Below, piece after piece: positions 1-11,726 of a stretch of DNA of 64,000 nt. Made by a program: the position numbers and the translations under genes. The first letter of the stretch is position 1. Every line of letters starts with the position of its first letter. The notes below the pieces were generated by a model. The model saw nothing but the letters and a program-made list of their open reading frames with translations, was not told where the DNA came from and did not search any database. The stretch covers positions 71,001 through 135,000 of the forward strand of contig JAXRKP010000217.1 of the NCBI GenBank assembly GCA_037039925.1, in the 5' to 3' direction. The DNA is from Doris montereyensis (Eukaryota > Mollusca > Gastropoda > Nudibranchia > Dorididae).

Positions 1-1759
1 CAGGGAAGCCTAATATTACCTGTATAAATAATAACTTCATTTAAAACGTAACCCTGAAGTTTGTGTAGAGAAAAAATGTTTTAAAAAATGTCTACATAAC
101 CACAGGAAATGATAAAAATGATTTTCACTCACCCGCATCGCCTGATTGAGAATGACTCAAGTTTTGAAGTACGCATCATGAATTATCTTTTCACAATTAT
201 TTTTAAATGAGGACATTGATGTTAAATTGGCATGCAAAATATTACACAGATAAGAAAAGGTTCAAATTTGATATTTCAACGTTTTTACCTTTTTCACAGT
301 CCCATATAAATAATAATAATAGAAAAAAATATATATGTATGTATACATTTAAGTGTGTGTGCATTAATATATGTAGGTATTTAAGTATGTATGTGTATCT
401 TTGTATCTGTATTCAATGTATCTGTCATCATATGCAAGTACCATATCATCTGAAACTGTCTAAACGTCTAAGTCCACATGAGATTTGTCCTTCAAATAAT
501 CAAATGCACACTTCTTTCATGTTTTTGTCAATATTGGAGGCCTTGATTCAGTAGAAAGGCTCCAGTTACACACAATCTAAATTGCAGATTTCAGTTTTTC
601 TTTTCATCTTGGAAACTCTAATCGTTTAATGGGGGAGAACGGCAGCTAAATTTGGAAGTTTGTGTCAAAAGTATTGAATTTTAGATATCAGCATTTTTCA
701 TAGGCTATAACCCTTCCAGAATAGGTCTGCGATAGCAAAAAACATGAAAACTATATGTAAATGCGGTTTTAGGCCCTCTTTCATTGAAACATATTACTCA
801 AGTTTTTTCCTAAAGATTTGAAAATATGGGAATGAAAAAGGAGTCAATGCCTGTCATATGTGATATCTATGTAAAGGAAAAGTCTGTCCCATTTGATACA
901 TAGTAGATTTAGTACTGATGCTACAAAATCATAAGCCCCTGTTAAAAACGCTCCCATACATATTTTTGGTTTCAGAAATACAGAATGGCGTTTTTTTTCT
1001 CAAAACTAGCTTTTTTTGCAAACATTTCGCTAAAAAAAAAAAAAAAGTATCCTTAGATTTGAATCAAATTTGGGCTATATCTTCTTCATATGATTACCTA
1101 ATTTGCATAAGAGGCTTTAAAAAAAAAAAGATTCAACAGGTTTGATTTTATTTACGATTTAGTATAAAAAATTGGTGTTGTTTTTAGATTTTGTACAATG
1201 ATTTTTTTCTCAATAAGTAGACCAGATATCTAAAAACTGATCTAATACTATTTTTATATGTCCTCTTACTTTCTATGTCTCAAGTTTGATGGACTTTGGA
1301 AGATTGCATCTTGAGTTTTAGCAATTTGAAAAAAAGTGTATAAAACTAATATGACCACCGTTACCATGGCAACCAAAATGTTTAACAAAAAACAAGTCCA
1401 CATTGATCACAACATGATGCTCTTTGTATGTGTGAAGTATGAAAATTATATGTCAAATATTGACTATTTTGCCTCTCATTTGTACCCCCCCCCCCCAAGG
1501 CCAAAAGTGGAATTGCGTGTTTAGATCTTGCAAAAAGTTCAACTTTAACTGTGTATGTGTGTCTATTGTGTGCAGAGCTGATTATTTTTCCCCATTCATT
1601 ACATTCTAAAGTAGGTGTTAAATTGTAATACAAAAACCATATTATAATGTTTGCTGCCGTATTCAATAATCTATTACATATTTTGCTTCTCCTGAAAAAA
1701 TGACATCACGCAGACTTATATCATTAGTCAGTTTTATTGACAATATTTTCCATTCTTAG
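1..1759 (+). other. Intronic sequence upstream of the first visible SUMF1 exon
   Basis: AT-rich sequence with A/T homopolymers. I see no conserved coding block, no RNA gene and no recognisable mobile element. The short open frames here (for example 207-554 and 918-1145) are low-complexity and lack any family resemblance. By position it is most likely the intron before the exon at 1760. Confidence 0.5.
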
Positions 1760-1881
1760 GATGGATCACCCAGTCTTACACGTTTCATGGAATGATGCCG
1801 TAGCTACTGCAAATGGGCAGAGAAACGATTGCCCACAGAGGCTGAGTTTGAATATGCCTGCCGTGGTGGAAAAGATAACAG
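1760..1881 (+). CDS. SUMF1: SUMF1 exon a (contains a 1-base deletion)
   Basis: Acceptor AG at 1758-1759, donor GTGAGT from 1882. It starts in the frame giving [15 protein letters not shown]. After the Ala codon near 1805 the family match moves to another frame ([20 protein letters not shown]), consistent with one lost T in 'gtagctactgc'. The shift lies inside the most conserved part of the domain, so a sequencing or assembly deletion is likelier than a real change. Confidence 0.9.
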
Positions 1882-4800
1882 GTGAGTCTTTCGTTCATCC
1901 TGCCCACATCCACTTTGTCGTATTGACTCAATGGTTTCATTTACCTCCTGCATAAGGTGCAGTGTCAAGATCCATGAGGAACTCTGGAGATGAGCCAAAA
2001 CAGCACTTTAATTACCGTAATAATGAGTTTCTGTAAGACTTCTAACTTATCTGTATTTGTAGTTGTAGAACCCTTGCTGGGCTTTAACACAAAGGGAGTG
2101 AGAGAGTTGGTCAGTCTGGCTACCATTTGAAATATGGTTTAGTGTTTTAGTCTTGTCGTTGGCTGAATATTGCTGCTTTGCATACAATGTTTTTGTCTAA
2201 GTTGTTCCAATCTACAAGTTTTTATATTGTTCTGATTTGGCATGGGGTATTTTAACTACTCTTGAGTTGGTCGCAGACTGTCTTTTTATGATATTTCTTT
2301 TTTTCTTTCTTTCTCAGTTCCCATTCTCCCTTTCAATGTATGGGTTCAGATGCCCGAGAAGATCTTTCTCCAGGATGCCCTGTCCTGGCATTTTCCGTTT
2401 CCTTCCAAAAATGTTAAATTTGTATTCTTCAATGTCTCTTTTATATCTTCTTCCTACTTTCTCCGAGGTCTGCCTTTGGTCTTTTACCTTGGGCTTTAGC
2501 ACTGTATACTGATTTAGCTATTCTATTGTCATTCATTCTATTTACATGCCCAAACCATCTCAATTGATTTATTTCTGTCTTAGTTTTTATGCCATCTTCT
2601 TTGGTTTGATGTCTTATTGTTGTGTTTCTGATTTTTTGTCTCTTTTAGTTTTCCCTACTACTCTTCTTAGATATTTCATTTCGGCTCCTTGTACTCTACT
2701 GTATTCCCTACTGTCTAAGGTCCAGGTTTCACTGCCATAGAGGAGAGTAGGGACAATAAACTGTGTTGTATACTGCCATTTTTGTTTTTTGTTGACAATT
2801 CTTGTTTAGCTACAAATGCCTTTCCTAGATGGTTATATATTGCACTTGCCTTTTGGATTCTCTGGCTGATTTCTTTTCATAGTTTTCCTCAGAGTTAATC
2901 ATTACTCCTAGGTAATTGTAGCTGTGAACTTACTCTAAATTCTCCTTGCCCAGTTTAAGATTTTGTGTTTTAGCTTTCTTAGTTACTAGCATTGTTTTGG
3001 TTTTCTTTGCATTTACTCTCATTCCTCTTTTATTTTTCATTGTTCATAATATTGATATTCGACTGAAGGTCACTTTCTGATCTTCCAAACAGAACTAAAT
3101 CATCGGCAAATGACAGCATTGATACATTTACTGGTTTGAACTTCCACATACCTACATTTATTTTCTTCATTTTTGAGGATGCCTTTGCTACTGAATCCAT
3201 AAATGTGATAAACAAAAGAGGACTTAGGAAACAACCCTGTCTTACTCCTATATCTACATCAAATTCTTCAGATATGTTTCCAACTACTCTCACTGCACAT
3301 GTTGGTTTATTGTAAAAACTTTTAATGGCTTCTATTAAATTTTGCTCTACATTATGTTCTTTTAAGGAATGCCTTAGTTCATCCCTCCCCACAGTGTCAA
3401 ATGCCTTTTCTAAGTCAATAAAACACAGGTGCAAGTCAATGTTTCTCTCGAGGAGAATTTTTTTATTATTTGTCTAATTGTAAATATGTGGTCTTGTACA
3501 CTTCTTCCTGGTCTAAATCCACTCTGATGTTCTTCAACCTGATCCTCTACTCTTTTCCTTAGTCTCATTTCCAGTATCCTGACATACACTTTTCCTGGTT
3601 CACTAAGTAGTGATATCCCTCTATAGTTTGAGGATTCCAAAGTTGATCCTTTCTTATGTATTGGTACCACCTGATCCTCCCTTTTTCCAGTCTCATTTCT
3701 GGGAGTTGCTTAGACGTCCATGCTTGTTGGCATATTGCATGTAGTAGTTTGTCTGCCTTGATCCTTTCTTGGTTTTTAATCATTTCTGGATAAACTTGAT
3801 CTGCTCCTGGGGCTTTTCCTAATTTCAGTTTTCATTATAGCTGTTTGGAATTCTTCCATTGATATGTCTACATCTTCAGATGTCTCTCCTGGATTACTTG
3901 TTACTCTTACTAATTGATCTTTACTCCATTGTTTCATATGTTCTTGGGGGATTATGTAATTGGTGAAAACACTTTCTCCACGCTTTCATGATGTGGCTGT
4001 CTTCTTTCATTATTTCTCCTTTGGCATTCTTAATTTGTCATATTGGGCATGCTTTGGTCTTTCTCATGCTCTTCATTGCCCTCCAGAACAGCTTTTGATT
4101 TCCTTGATAGCTTTCTTGAAGTCTTTGTCCAAACTCTTCCCATTGTTCCTGTTTTGCTTTCCTCACTTCCTCTTTGGCGATAATTCTTTTATTCACATAA
4201 TCTATCCTATTCTCTGGTTTCTTTGTTTGCAAGTATTTCTTCCAGGCATCCTTCTTTTCTTTGATCTTAGTTTTGACATTCTCATTTCACAATGCAGTTC
4301 TTTTCCCATCTCCTTTAATTTGTTTCCTATCACAGACCTCTTCAGTACAGCTGAGGAGTGTTTCTTTATACATTTGCCATTTTTTTTCCTAATGTGCTAT
4401 CATTCAGATCCATCTGCCTTTCACTGATAAATCTTTTCTTCAGTCATTGGTTTAAGTTCTCTATTTTGAGTTTCTCATTTTCAGTAATCACAATCAGGTG
4501 ATGATCACTAAATATTTCTGCTCCTCCGTTTACTCTTGCATCCAATGTACTGTAAAAAAGGGAGCTGCTAATTATTATGTAGTTTATGATTGAATTTTTA
4601 CACGTGTTTTCATTTACTCTTGTATATTTGTGGATATCTTTATGAGGAAAAAATGTGTTGGCTATTTTCATGTTATTCTTTAGGCAAAAATCTATTAGTC
4701 TCTCTCCATTTGGAGAAGTTGTTGTCTCTCCTTCTTTACCTATTAATCCACCTGATGTTTCTATATTGTTGCCTACTCGAGCGTTTAAATCTCCTAAAAC

Positions 4801-7800
4801 CATTAGTTCCTGTTTGTGTTTAAGATTCTCTGCAGCTATTTATAAATTGTTTTCGAAGGTATCTTTTTCTTCTTTAGTGGCGTCTTCGTTTGGTCCATAA
4901 GCTATTAATAATTTAATTTCTCTTCCTTTTGGTTTAATATTTACCTCTCATAGCCGTGGGCTTATAAATTTCCAGCTTTCTAGTAGCTTTTCATGCCTTT
5001 TATGCATTAGGAGGCCTACTCCTGCTCAAGTTCTATCTTTGACATCTACTCCTGAGAAGATTAAAATATTATTTGGTCCTACATTTTCTATTCCTTGTCC
5101 TTTTTCTTTGTTTCTGTAATAGCCAAATTGTCTACTTTGAAATTTTTTCATTTCTTCAACTAATTCTAACTCTTTTCCATTTATTGCCCTAATATTCCAT
5201 GTTTCCAAAAATCACAATCCGTGTTTGTTTCCATTTTCGTCGTTGAAAGGTCAAGCTGGGTATATTATGTTTATTTCTCTGCATCAGTTGGGTTTTGGAT
5301 AATCAGGGATTAGCCCACTGCACCCTAGGTAGATGCATGCCTTGCTATTTTCTTTCAGGGTTAACTCGCTTAGCCTTGTCATTCAAGACCAGCCTGCAAG
5401 GCAGCAGGTTATTATTTTCTGTCATGGTTAACTCCCTTAGCCTTTGGTCAGCCAAGACCGACCTGCAAGGCAGCAGGAGACTCATGGAGGGCGGGATCTA
5501 CTCCCCGTACAGGTGCTTACCTGTCCACTGTCCGGTTGATGATATTTGTTGATACATAATTGTCAACTAATCTATTGTCTATGTATAAACAGTACTTTTG
5601 ATTTAATAGTTTCAATTTCATCGTTTGTGTTCGACCTGAGAAAAGAAACCTTGTCATCATCATCATCATGTATCCCGTTGTAACCTTCCAGTGTTGTTGG
5701 GGCGCTGCATGATGGACTGTCGCGCTGGCACTAGTTTTCTTTCCACTTTTCTTGGTGGTGAGCCAATGCTCTAGTCTGTGAGAAGGTCGTCCCTGTCCAC
5801 TCTCAAAATGTTGTCTTCATCTCTTCTTCTGTCCTCTTCTTCTTCTTGTTCCCTCCGTGACGCCTTGTAAGATGAGTTTGGAAAGGTCTTTTGATCTTGT
5901 AGTGTAAGTCATTAAAGTTCTTTCAAGGCTATTGTGGCCCACAGAGCAGGAGCTTCTCCGGTTTCTGCCTTGCGAAGTGGAACAGGTGATCACCTTATAG
6001 ACAGGACGCAAGTCTGACACAGATTTTTTACTTCCAAGCTATAAGCATTTGCACTATTTGCATCTGGGTTGAGTGGGTAAAAATGTCTGCCAAGTGTCTT
6101 TCCAAGGAATTACTGTGTCGGACCTAGCTTTGTTGGCTTTGCCCAAGTCTGGCAGCCTAACCACTAGGCCCCCGACACCACAATCTTGAAGTTTTGCCAT
6201 ACTCATTTGACTTCTTTTCCTTTACAATGGCCAGGAGATTTGTAGCACCTTTATCCTCACTTCTTCCTTGCTGATGTGCTCTCTATAGGAAGTGGCTGGT
6301 TGGCACACGCTGCTGGTAGGTCATACTTCTTTCATTCATCTTTTATCTTGCTGTTTTTTATTAATTCACCCTGAGATCACTGTATATGGTATACAGGGTA
6401 AATGTCCATGAAACAAACTCTATATGAGATGCCCAAGAGTCTTTTCACATGTGCTCAATTTACCAACTGAGCTGTAATGAATTTTGTGTCACTGTTTTGC
6501 CAGGCTGTTTCCATGGGGCAGTAAAGAGATGCCAAAGGGTGAGCATTGGATGAATATCTGGCATGGCAAATTTCCCGATGAGGACACTGGTGAAGATGGA
6601 TTCATGGGACCAGGTCCAGTAAGTTGACGTTTTTTTTTCTTTTTGTTTTCATTATGCATAATATGTTTTATCTTTAAAAAAATTTGTTCTTTCGATTTCA
6701 TCCTTTTCGACTCCTCCTCTGATTCTATCTTGTCTTCATCTTCTTTCATTCTTTGTCTCCTTCTCCTTGTTCTCCTTTGTTTTGTTTTTGTATGTTTTCC
6801 TCATTTTCATTTTCAGTCCTCCTCCTAATTGTTCACCTCTTCCTCCTCCTTCTCTTCATCATCATCTTCACCCTTCTTCAGTTCTTGTCCTTTTCTATTT
6901 TTTTATTCTTTTTATTTTCGTCTTCCATCACCTTCTCCTCCAATCCCTCTAACTTTTATATAGAATTTATAGAACACATAAAACGGTGTGCATAGCTTCA
7001 ATTGATTTTTTGTTTTGATTTTAGAAATTTCTTTTGAGAAAAGGTGAGGGGGTGTATTATTGTTATCTATTATCATTTAGGTTATGTGTAAACATTGACT
7101 GCTTTAACAGATATTTTCAGTATCATGCATTTATGAAGATCTATAAATCAAATTCTTAATTAAATTAACACATCAGTAGAAGCAACTGTTTTGATTTTAT
7201 GTCTATTTGAAAACAAAAGTTCATGAAACGATTAAAAGTTCATTTTGCTTCAAGAATAAATCTACAACCATGGGCAGTAAGGCTGATAGCTTTAACAAAT
7301 TGATTTTTCTCACTTCAAATCAAGGTAACAGCGTATCCAGAACAGAATAAGTTTGGGCTGAAGAACATTATTGGGAACGTGTGGGAATGGACCCAAGATT
7401 GGTGGGAAGTCAGGCACTCACCAGAACCCTCGGAAAATCCTGTGAGTAAACTTTGTGTTGTTGCATTGCCGGCGATTGAAACTACTGAATTTTATTCCAT
7501 TTTAATTACGTTTGAAAGAAATACAAATTTATTGTCTATTTCAGTCAAATGTTATAACAATAGTTACAAAGGAAAGATTGAGTGAAAAAACATTCAGTGT
7601 GATTTTACAGTTTTCTGAAGAATTAACATAAAACATAATGCAAATTAAAGAGGGAGGGGGCCTTCTGAAGTGATTTTTTCTGCTTTTGAATTTAGGTTTT
7701 TAAGTATATACAGTTCAACCCTCTTATATCGACATCACTGGGATCACCAAATTTTGTAGATATGAGAGTAAGAGGTTGTCGATGTATCAGAGCAACCCAC

Positions 7801-10040
7801 AAAATAAAGGGGCACCACCAAAAAAAAAGCCAATTTACAACATCAATTGAAAGTAATGTGTGGCCTAAACAGGCAGATCTGCCTAGTTTTACTAATTTCC
7901 CGTAACTGTTACGAAAAATCAATGCTGCTTATGGGACTATGAAACCACAAGACAAATTACAATTTTTGAAAGTATGAGCACTGGAAGAACAAATTTGAAT
8001 CTTTTCTGTTTTTTGTTTTAGCTCTAAAACGATCGGTTCAAATAGAGTTCAATATTTCTCAGCTACCACTCTCATCCTGTTTCGCACTTCCTCTTTCTCA
8101 CTCTGTCTCTCTCTGGGCAAATCAGTTTCTTTACTTATCGCATTCTCACTCGTTATACCAAGGACAGTTTTTGAAGAGGTAAGAGCATTGCTGGCTTCTA
8201 TTTTACTGCTATGAAGAAGTCATTGATGGTCGTCTGTTTCTGTATGTAGGGAATCATTTCACACACCTTGCTTGTCTTCTACCTGTGCAATCACGTCAAA
8301 CAGTGTGCCACCTTTGGTGTGCTGCTGAGCAAAGTGCTTCAGAGTCTCAATGGCTGCTTTTGCTTCGATTTACTGGCCAACGGCGGACATTTATGTTGTC
8401 TGTAGACTGGATTATTGCTTGCACCTACAAAATCGGGAAGTTGATATAAGGGGTTTGAGTCAAATTTACGTCGAAATAGTCTGTTTTTTAAACTATTAAT
8501 ATATAAGGAAAACGAGACTTTGATATGACGTTGATATATGCAGGATGTCAATATAAGCGATGTTGATATATGTGGGTTGGACTGTATATATATAAACATG
8601 TTACATCCCAGGGTTACACAAAGTACAATTATTAGATCGGTTTTGATATTGAGGTTAATGGGTTGGCGTGAATGATTGGTCTACTATTCCAAGTTTTATT
8701 TAAGCTGTTGAAAATGACAAGCTAGCTGAATGAAAAAAGATATCCACAAAGACGGGAAACAATGAAGTTTACATTAATTCAACGCCACTTTTGGCAGAAT
8801 ATTTTCTCAAATAAAAACGATCTGGGGATGATTTAAAGCCTACGCGTGCAAAATATGGTTAATCTTAGAGGCCTATCAACAGAACCTTTAGCTAACAAAG
8901 ATCAACCAACTCATAATTATATATATAGATACGACTAACTGTCACTTTTTACTGTGCCTGTATTGTCTGTCTTTTATAATTTGAAAACCCGTCATCTCAT
9001 TGTGATTCTATTTTCTAAATAATATTTAACTTTTTAGAACAGAGACATGCAAAAAACAAATAAACAACAAACAAACCCACCCTCCCAAAAGATAAGAAAC
9101 AACATCCCATAACTTATTCCAAAATCATGGTTCTGATTTATGTATTTCGTATTATGTCCCTTTATTCATATCTTAAATTCAGACTGGCCCTCGAATTGGT
9201 GTAGACAAGGTAAAAAAAGGAGGATCATTTCAATGCCACAAGGTAAGTCTATCTAAAATTTCACTGACAACGATAATTAGGTCATAGCTGGGAATGCTTT
9301 TGCTTCAGTCAATTTTTATCTGTGTTACAATGTAGTGCTGAGAGAAACTTTTGAATACATGTGTAATGAAAATATACTGGGCACTTGGATACATACTGGT
9401 ATACACATAACACACAGAGCTTATACGTAAACATATGCATAAATCTTCATATATGCGGTAAAGGTTATTTTTATATATTTTCAGTTACAGACGAGACATA
9501 ACTAGTTGTAAATCAAATTGGATCTAATGAAACTTAAGGGACATAAGGGGAGAAAGACAGGGATTAAGAAAAGATATTTAAAATAGAACAAAGACTTTTA
9601 CAAAAATCAGGGATTGCAAGATGCAACAACTTTTTCATTGAAGTTTTTATATTGAGAGCAAAATGAAGACTTTAAATATTGAAAGAAAAAGGGATTGAAA
9701 GCAGGTATAGTTGAAATAAAACAGACTTAAAAAAAAAGAAATAATGCTCAATATGGCGATGGTCTTTTCTTTCCTGTTAAAAATAAATTGAGATCTGGCA
9801 CTGGTATTGACCTGAAAAGTTTGTGTCATTGAACATGGGATGTAGTCTTAGTTGAAATATTTCCCTTTCAGAAACTTATCTATGCTGTTACTGTTTTGAT
9901 TTTCTTTCACAGTCGTACTGCTACAGGTATAGATGCGCTGCTCGAAGTCAAAACACTCCAGATAGCTCTGCAATTAATTTAGGATTTCGTTGTGCAGGAG
10001 ACACGCTTCCAGATTATTTAAAGGTCAAAGATGAACTTTA
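1760..10040 (+). CDS. SUMF1: SUMF1, formylglycine-generating enzyme (3' five exons; 5' part outside window)
   Basis: Coding exons: 1760-1881, 6504-6618, 7325-7441, 9183-9242, 9913-10040 (stop TAA 10038-10040). The enzyme acts in the ER lumen and oxidises an active-site cysteine of newly made sulfatases to C-alpha-formylglycine. The exons translate to the C-terminal part of the FGE-sulfatase fold, with recognisable blocks [69 protein letters not shown] and NLGFRC. The two redox-active cysteines of the family (in QCHK and in the next exon's SYCYRYRC) are both present. All introns are GT-AG and all exon phases join, except for one missing base in the first exon. The signal peptide and N-terminal exons would lie before position 1. 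Family identity is very secure. Confidence 0.96.
2240..5215 (-). pseudogene. Non-LTR retrotransposon (APE endonuclease + reverse transcriptase), degenerate, in a SUMF1 intron
   Basis: Read from high to low coordinates. 5208-5026 gives an endonuclease start ([19 protein letters not shown]). 4803-4444 holds the catalytic [11 protein letters not shown] block and the [10 protein letters not shown] end of the AP-endonuclease domain. 3783-3410 gives RT fingers ([20 protein letters not shown], then [20 protein letters not shown]). 3434-3030 gives the palm: [30 protein letters not shown] and the catalytic FADD (near 3100-3112). Degraded thumb and C-terminal coding follows to about 2240. The frames are broken many times, so it is inactive. 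The layout fits RTE-type or a related APE clade; I cannot fix the clade by eye. Confidence 0.9.
5216..5560 (-). mobile_element. Probable 5' region of the 2240-5215 non-LTR element
   Basis: Directly upstream (in element sense) of the endonuclease start. It contains two diverged copies, about 75 bp apart, of a GGTTAACTC...TTAGCCT...CAAGACC...CTGCAAGGCAGCAGG module (about 5358-5415 and 5425-5480, plus-strand order), a common arrangement for LINE 5' UTR or promoter repeats. The plus-strand open frame over it (5295-5552) has no family resemblance and is not called. Confidence 0.5.
5630..5974 (-). pseudogene. 3' fragment of a second non-LTR retrotransposon with an ATG-repeat tail
   Basis: Minus-strand translation gives [23 protein letters not shown] (shown in part), then a decayed W-x-DNI...EWTG-like block, the usual C-terminal end of LINE reverse-transcriptase proteins. 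In element sense it ends in a (GAT)n tract (plus-strand CATCATCATCATCATG near 5657-5671), a typical LINE microsatellite tail. It is 5'-truncated. It is separate from the element at 2240-5560, which has its own endonuclease start and 5' region. Confidence 0.65.
5975..6182 (-). mobile_element. tRNA-derived SINE, family A, copy 1
   Basis: Minus-strand sequence begins GGTGTCGGGGGCCTAGTGG, a tRNA-like box A region, followed by the family A body: 'ttggaaagacactt', 'caacccagatgcaaat', 'gtgtcagacttgcgtcc', 'aggtgatcacc'. The same body recurs at 11727-11979 (minus), 18795-18985 (plus) and 47144-47403 (plus). Confidence 0.75.
6290..6414 (+). repeat. Interspersed repeat family D, copy 1
   Basis: Shares with 43619-43753, 45885-45960, 57777-57903 and 58425-58581 the order 'ggcacacgctgctggtaggtc' - pyrimidine-rich 'ttcattcatcttttatcttgctgttt' - 'caccctgagatcactgtatatgg' (split here) - 'ggtaaatgtccatgaaa'. 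Unit length is about 125 bp. No terminal inverted repeats were seen. Confidence 0.6.
6504..6618 (+). CDS. SUMF1: SUMF1 exon b
   Basis: Acceptor 'ttttgccag' at 6495-6503, donor GTAAGT from 6619. It joins exon a in phase 2 to give [20 protein letters not shown], then [19 protein letters not shown], matching the family's LFPWG...NIWQG...NTGEDG block. Frame intact. Confidence 0.95.
6619..7324 (+). other. SUMF1 intron with a pyrimidine-rich tract
   Basis: About 700 bp. The stretch 6690-6960 is a C/T-rich low-complexity run ('cctcctcct', 'ttcatcatcatc'), which accounts for the overlapping Ser/Phe-rich open frames there. No mobile element is recognised. Confidence 0.6.
7325..7441 (+). CDS. SUMF1: SUMF1 exon c
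   Basis: Acceptor 'caaatcaag' ending at 7324, donor GTGAGT from 7442. It encodes [20 protein letters not shown] and [19 protein letters not shown], in frame. This is the NxxGNVWEW block diagnostic of the FGE-sulfatase domain. Confidence 0.96.
7711..8584. mobile_element. pogo-like DNA transposon remnant (TA-flanked, inverted ends)
   Basis: The left end CAGTTCAACCCTCTTATATC at 7711 and the reverse complement of the right end (CAGTCCAACCCACATATATC, ending at 8584) match over roughly 27 bp, and both ends are flanked by TA (7709-7710, 8585-8586). The minus strand keeps a decayed transposase tail around 8345-8198: [16 protein letters not shown], then after a frame change [19 protein letters not shown] and a stop. 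The QTTINDFF motif fits the PIP box known at the C terminus of pogo-type transposases. It lies in a SUMF1 intron. Confidence 0.8.
9183..9242 (+). CDS. SUMF1: SUMF1 exon d (first catalytic Cys)
   Basis: Acceptor AG at 9181-9182, donor GTAAGT from 9243. The 60-nt exon reads [20 protein letters not shown]. The cysteine in QCHK aligns with the first redox cysteine of human FGE (family knowledge). In frame on both sides. Confidence 0.96.
9913..10040 (+). CDS. SUMF1: SUMF1 terminal exon e (second catalytic Cys, stop)
   Basis: Acceptor AG at 9911-9912. It reads [42 protein letters not shown] and stops at TAA 10038-10040. SYCYRYRC contains the second catalytic cysteine of the family. Note the C-terminal KDEL: the exact ER-retrieval tetrapeptide, in an ER-lumen enzyme. 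Confidence 0.97.
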
Positions 10041-10398
10041 ACCAGCATGTAAATATAATAAGTAAAAAATGAAAGTGGTCAGGGATTATTAAAGGAACAT
10101 TGTATTCTGAATTTTGTTAATTGTTTTGCAACAGTTTATCTCATTGAGATTTTCATAATGTTTTTATATAGGCCTTAGAGATGAAGATAAGAAAGTGGAT
10201 CATTTATTTGTACAGCATAAAGAATGCTAAATTACTTGGGAAAATATCAACATTTTAATGGATAATTATTTGTTTGCTGATTATGAAAGTTGTCTATGGG
10301 ATGTATGAAGGTGTGTATGTGTTTTTATACTTGTGTGTGAGAAATGATAAAACCAGACATTCCACATTCCCAAAGATTACATACGTAAAGATTGTAAT

Positions 10399-10404
10399 AA
10401 TAAA
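10399..10404 (+). promoter_or_regulatory. Candidate SUMF1 polyadenylation signal (AATAAA)
   Basis: AATAAA about 360 bp after the SUMF1 stop codon, in an A-rich context. It is the first exact hexamer I noticed downstream. In an AT-rich genome this has limited weight. Confidence 0.4.
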
Positions 10405-11726
10405 AAAATCATAATTACCATCTTAGAATGTCAGTTTTTCATTACAAAGTGTGAAAAAGAATTGCAAGGACAGGTCTTACGAGCAGCCAGACATATTCTG
10501 ATAAAAATCTTTAACTCTGAGAGAGAGAAAGTTCAGAGAGAGAGAGAGAGGGGAGGGAGAGAGAGAGCAAGCGAGGGGGTATTTAAACTTATAATTCTGC
10601 TTAACTTTAGCCGCAGAGGACGTTCTTCCATCACCCTGGTTTATGTTGCCTTTAACAAGCCGACTGTGTTTAAAATATGAGTGTTCATTGTACTGTGGTC
10701 TCTGCCTGAGAGGCTGCTCTTTGCATGCATTAGAATTTTCCTCTTTTATTATCTGTATCAAGTCTAAGAAGCCGTTTCAAAAACTTTGTCCGACTAAGGG
10801 GCCAGACTTTGTTTCATTGGATAGCCAAGTGGTCTGCTAAACTCTTTCAATGCAATCAAAAGAAAATTCAAATGCAGATCAGCAATGTAATGTTTCTCTC
10901 TATCTGGGACATGTCATTGTAGATCCACATGGTGTTGTAGGCTTAAAAAATATTCTTTGATGTTGACGCCAGATGAACAAGACAATTGACATCTATGTTC
11001 CGCAGCGGCACGTGACACTTGCAGAGCAGTCACCGCCATTGATGAATTGGAATATCTGAGCCAGATTGCAGGCTCCGCCATAACTGATGTGAAATAGAAA
11101 CATGTTGTCACTGATAAAGGACTGGTGATGGTCTGGATTAAGACTGAATTAGATCTAATTGTTTGGTGCAACGCCCACCTAGAGCTGTGATCAATAGAAA
11201 CACAAAAGGGGATTCAAATGTTCTAGAAATTTGCACTGCTTAGTGCTTTGTTCTTCCTTACCTTTTTTATAGCCTACATTCTTCTCCCTCTTGTTTCTGA
11301 GTCTCAGCTCTAGACCTAAATTTCCGACTGATAAACGTTACGGAATGATTATCTAGGCTACACCCCCCTCCCCCCAACCATGTATTAAGTATTTGGCTAA
11401 GAAACTGTTTGGCTTAGAGGCGGCTGTCTTTTGTTGTCTCCCAAGGATTGGCCTTCAGGCAGAGATCACTGTCCATCAGCTTCTGACTTGAGTTTGGACG
11501 CTTTTTGAATTAGTGATCTGAACATATACTGTGGTACTTTTACTGCTAATGCTACCAGGCAACATACCATGACTAAGATTCATGCCTTTTACTCCCACTC
11601 ATATATAATGGGGTTCTTTTCTCAGTCTGGGCAGATTTCTCCCCAGCAGCAAGGTCTATTTTGCAATTTGCAAAAGTTGAAGTCATTAGGTCTATTAAAG
11701 TAAAGCCCTTAAGGCCCTTAGAGCTT
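10405..11726. other. Intergenic sequence after SUMF1
   Basis: Contains an imperfect (GA)n microsatellite at about 10517-10572 and a C-run near 11364-11380. The short open frames on both strands have no family resemblance. No further gene or element recognised. Confidence 0.5.

Noticed and set aside
3960..4427. 155-codon plus-strand hydrophobic frame
   Set aside because: Antisense shadow of the minus-strand LINE coding region.
6643..6995. Overlapping Ser/Phe/Leu-rich frames in the SUMF1 intron
   Set aside because: They come from a C/T-rich low-complexity tract; no domain, and three overlapping frames at once indicate composition only.
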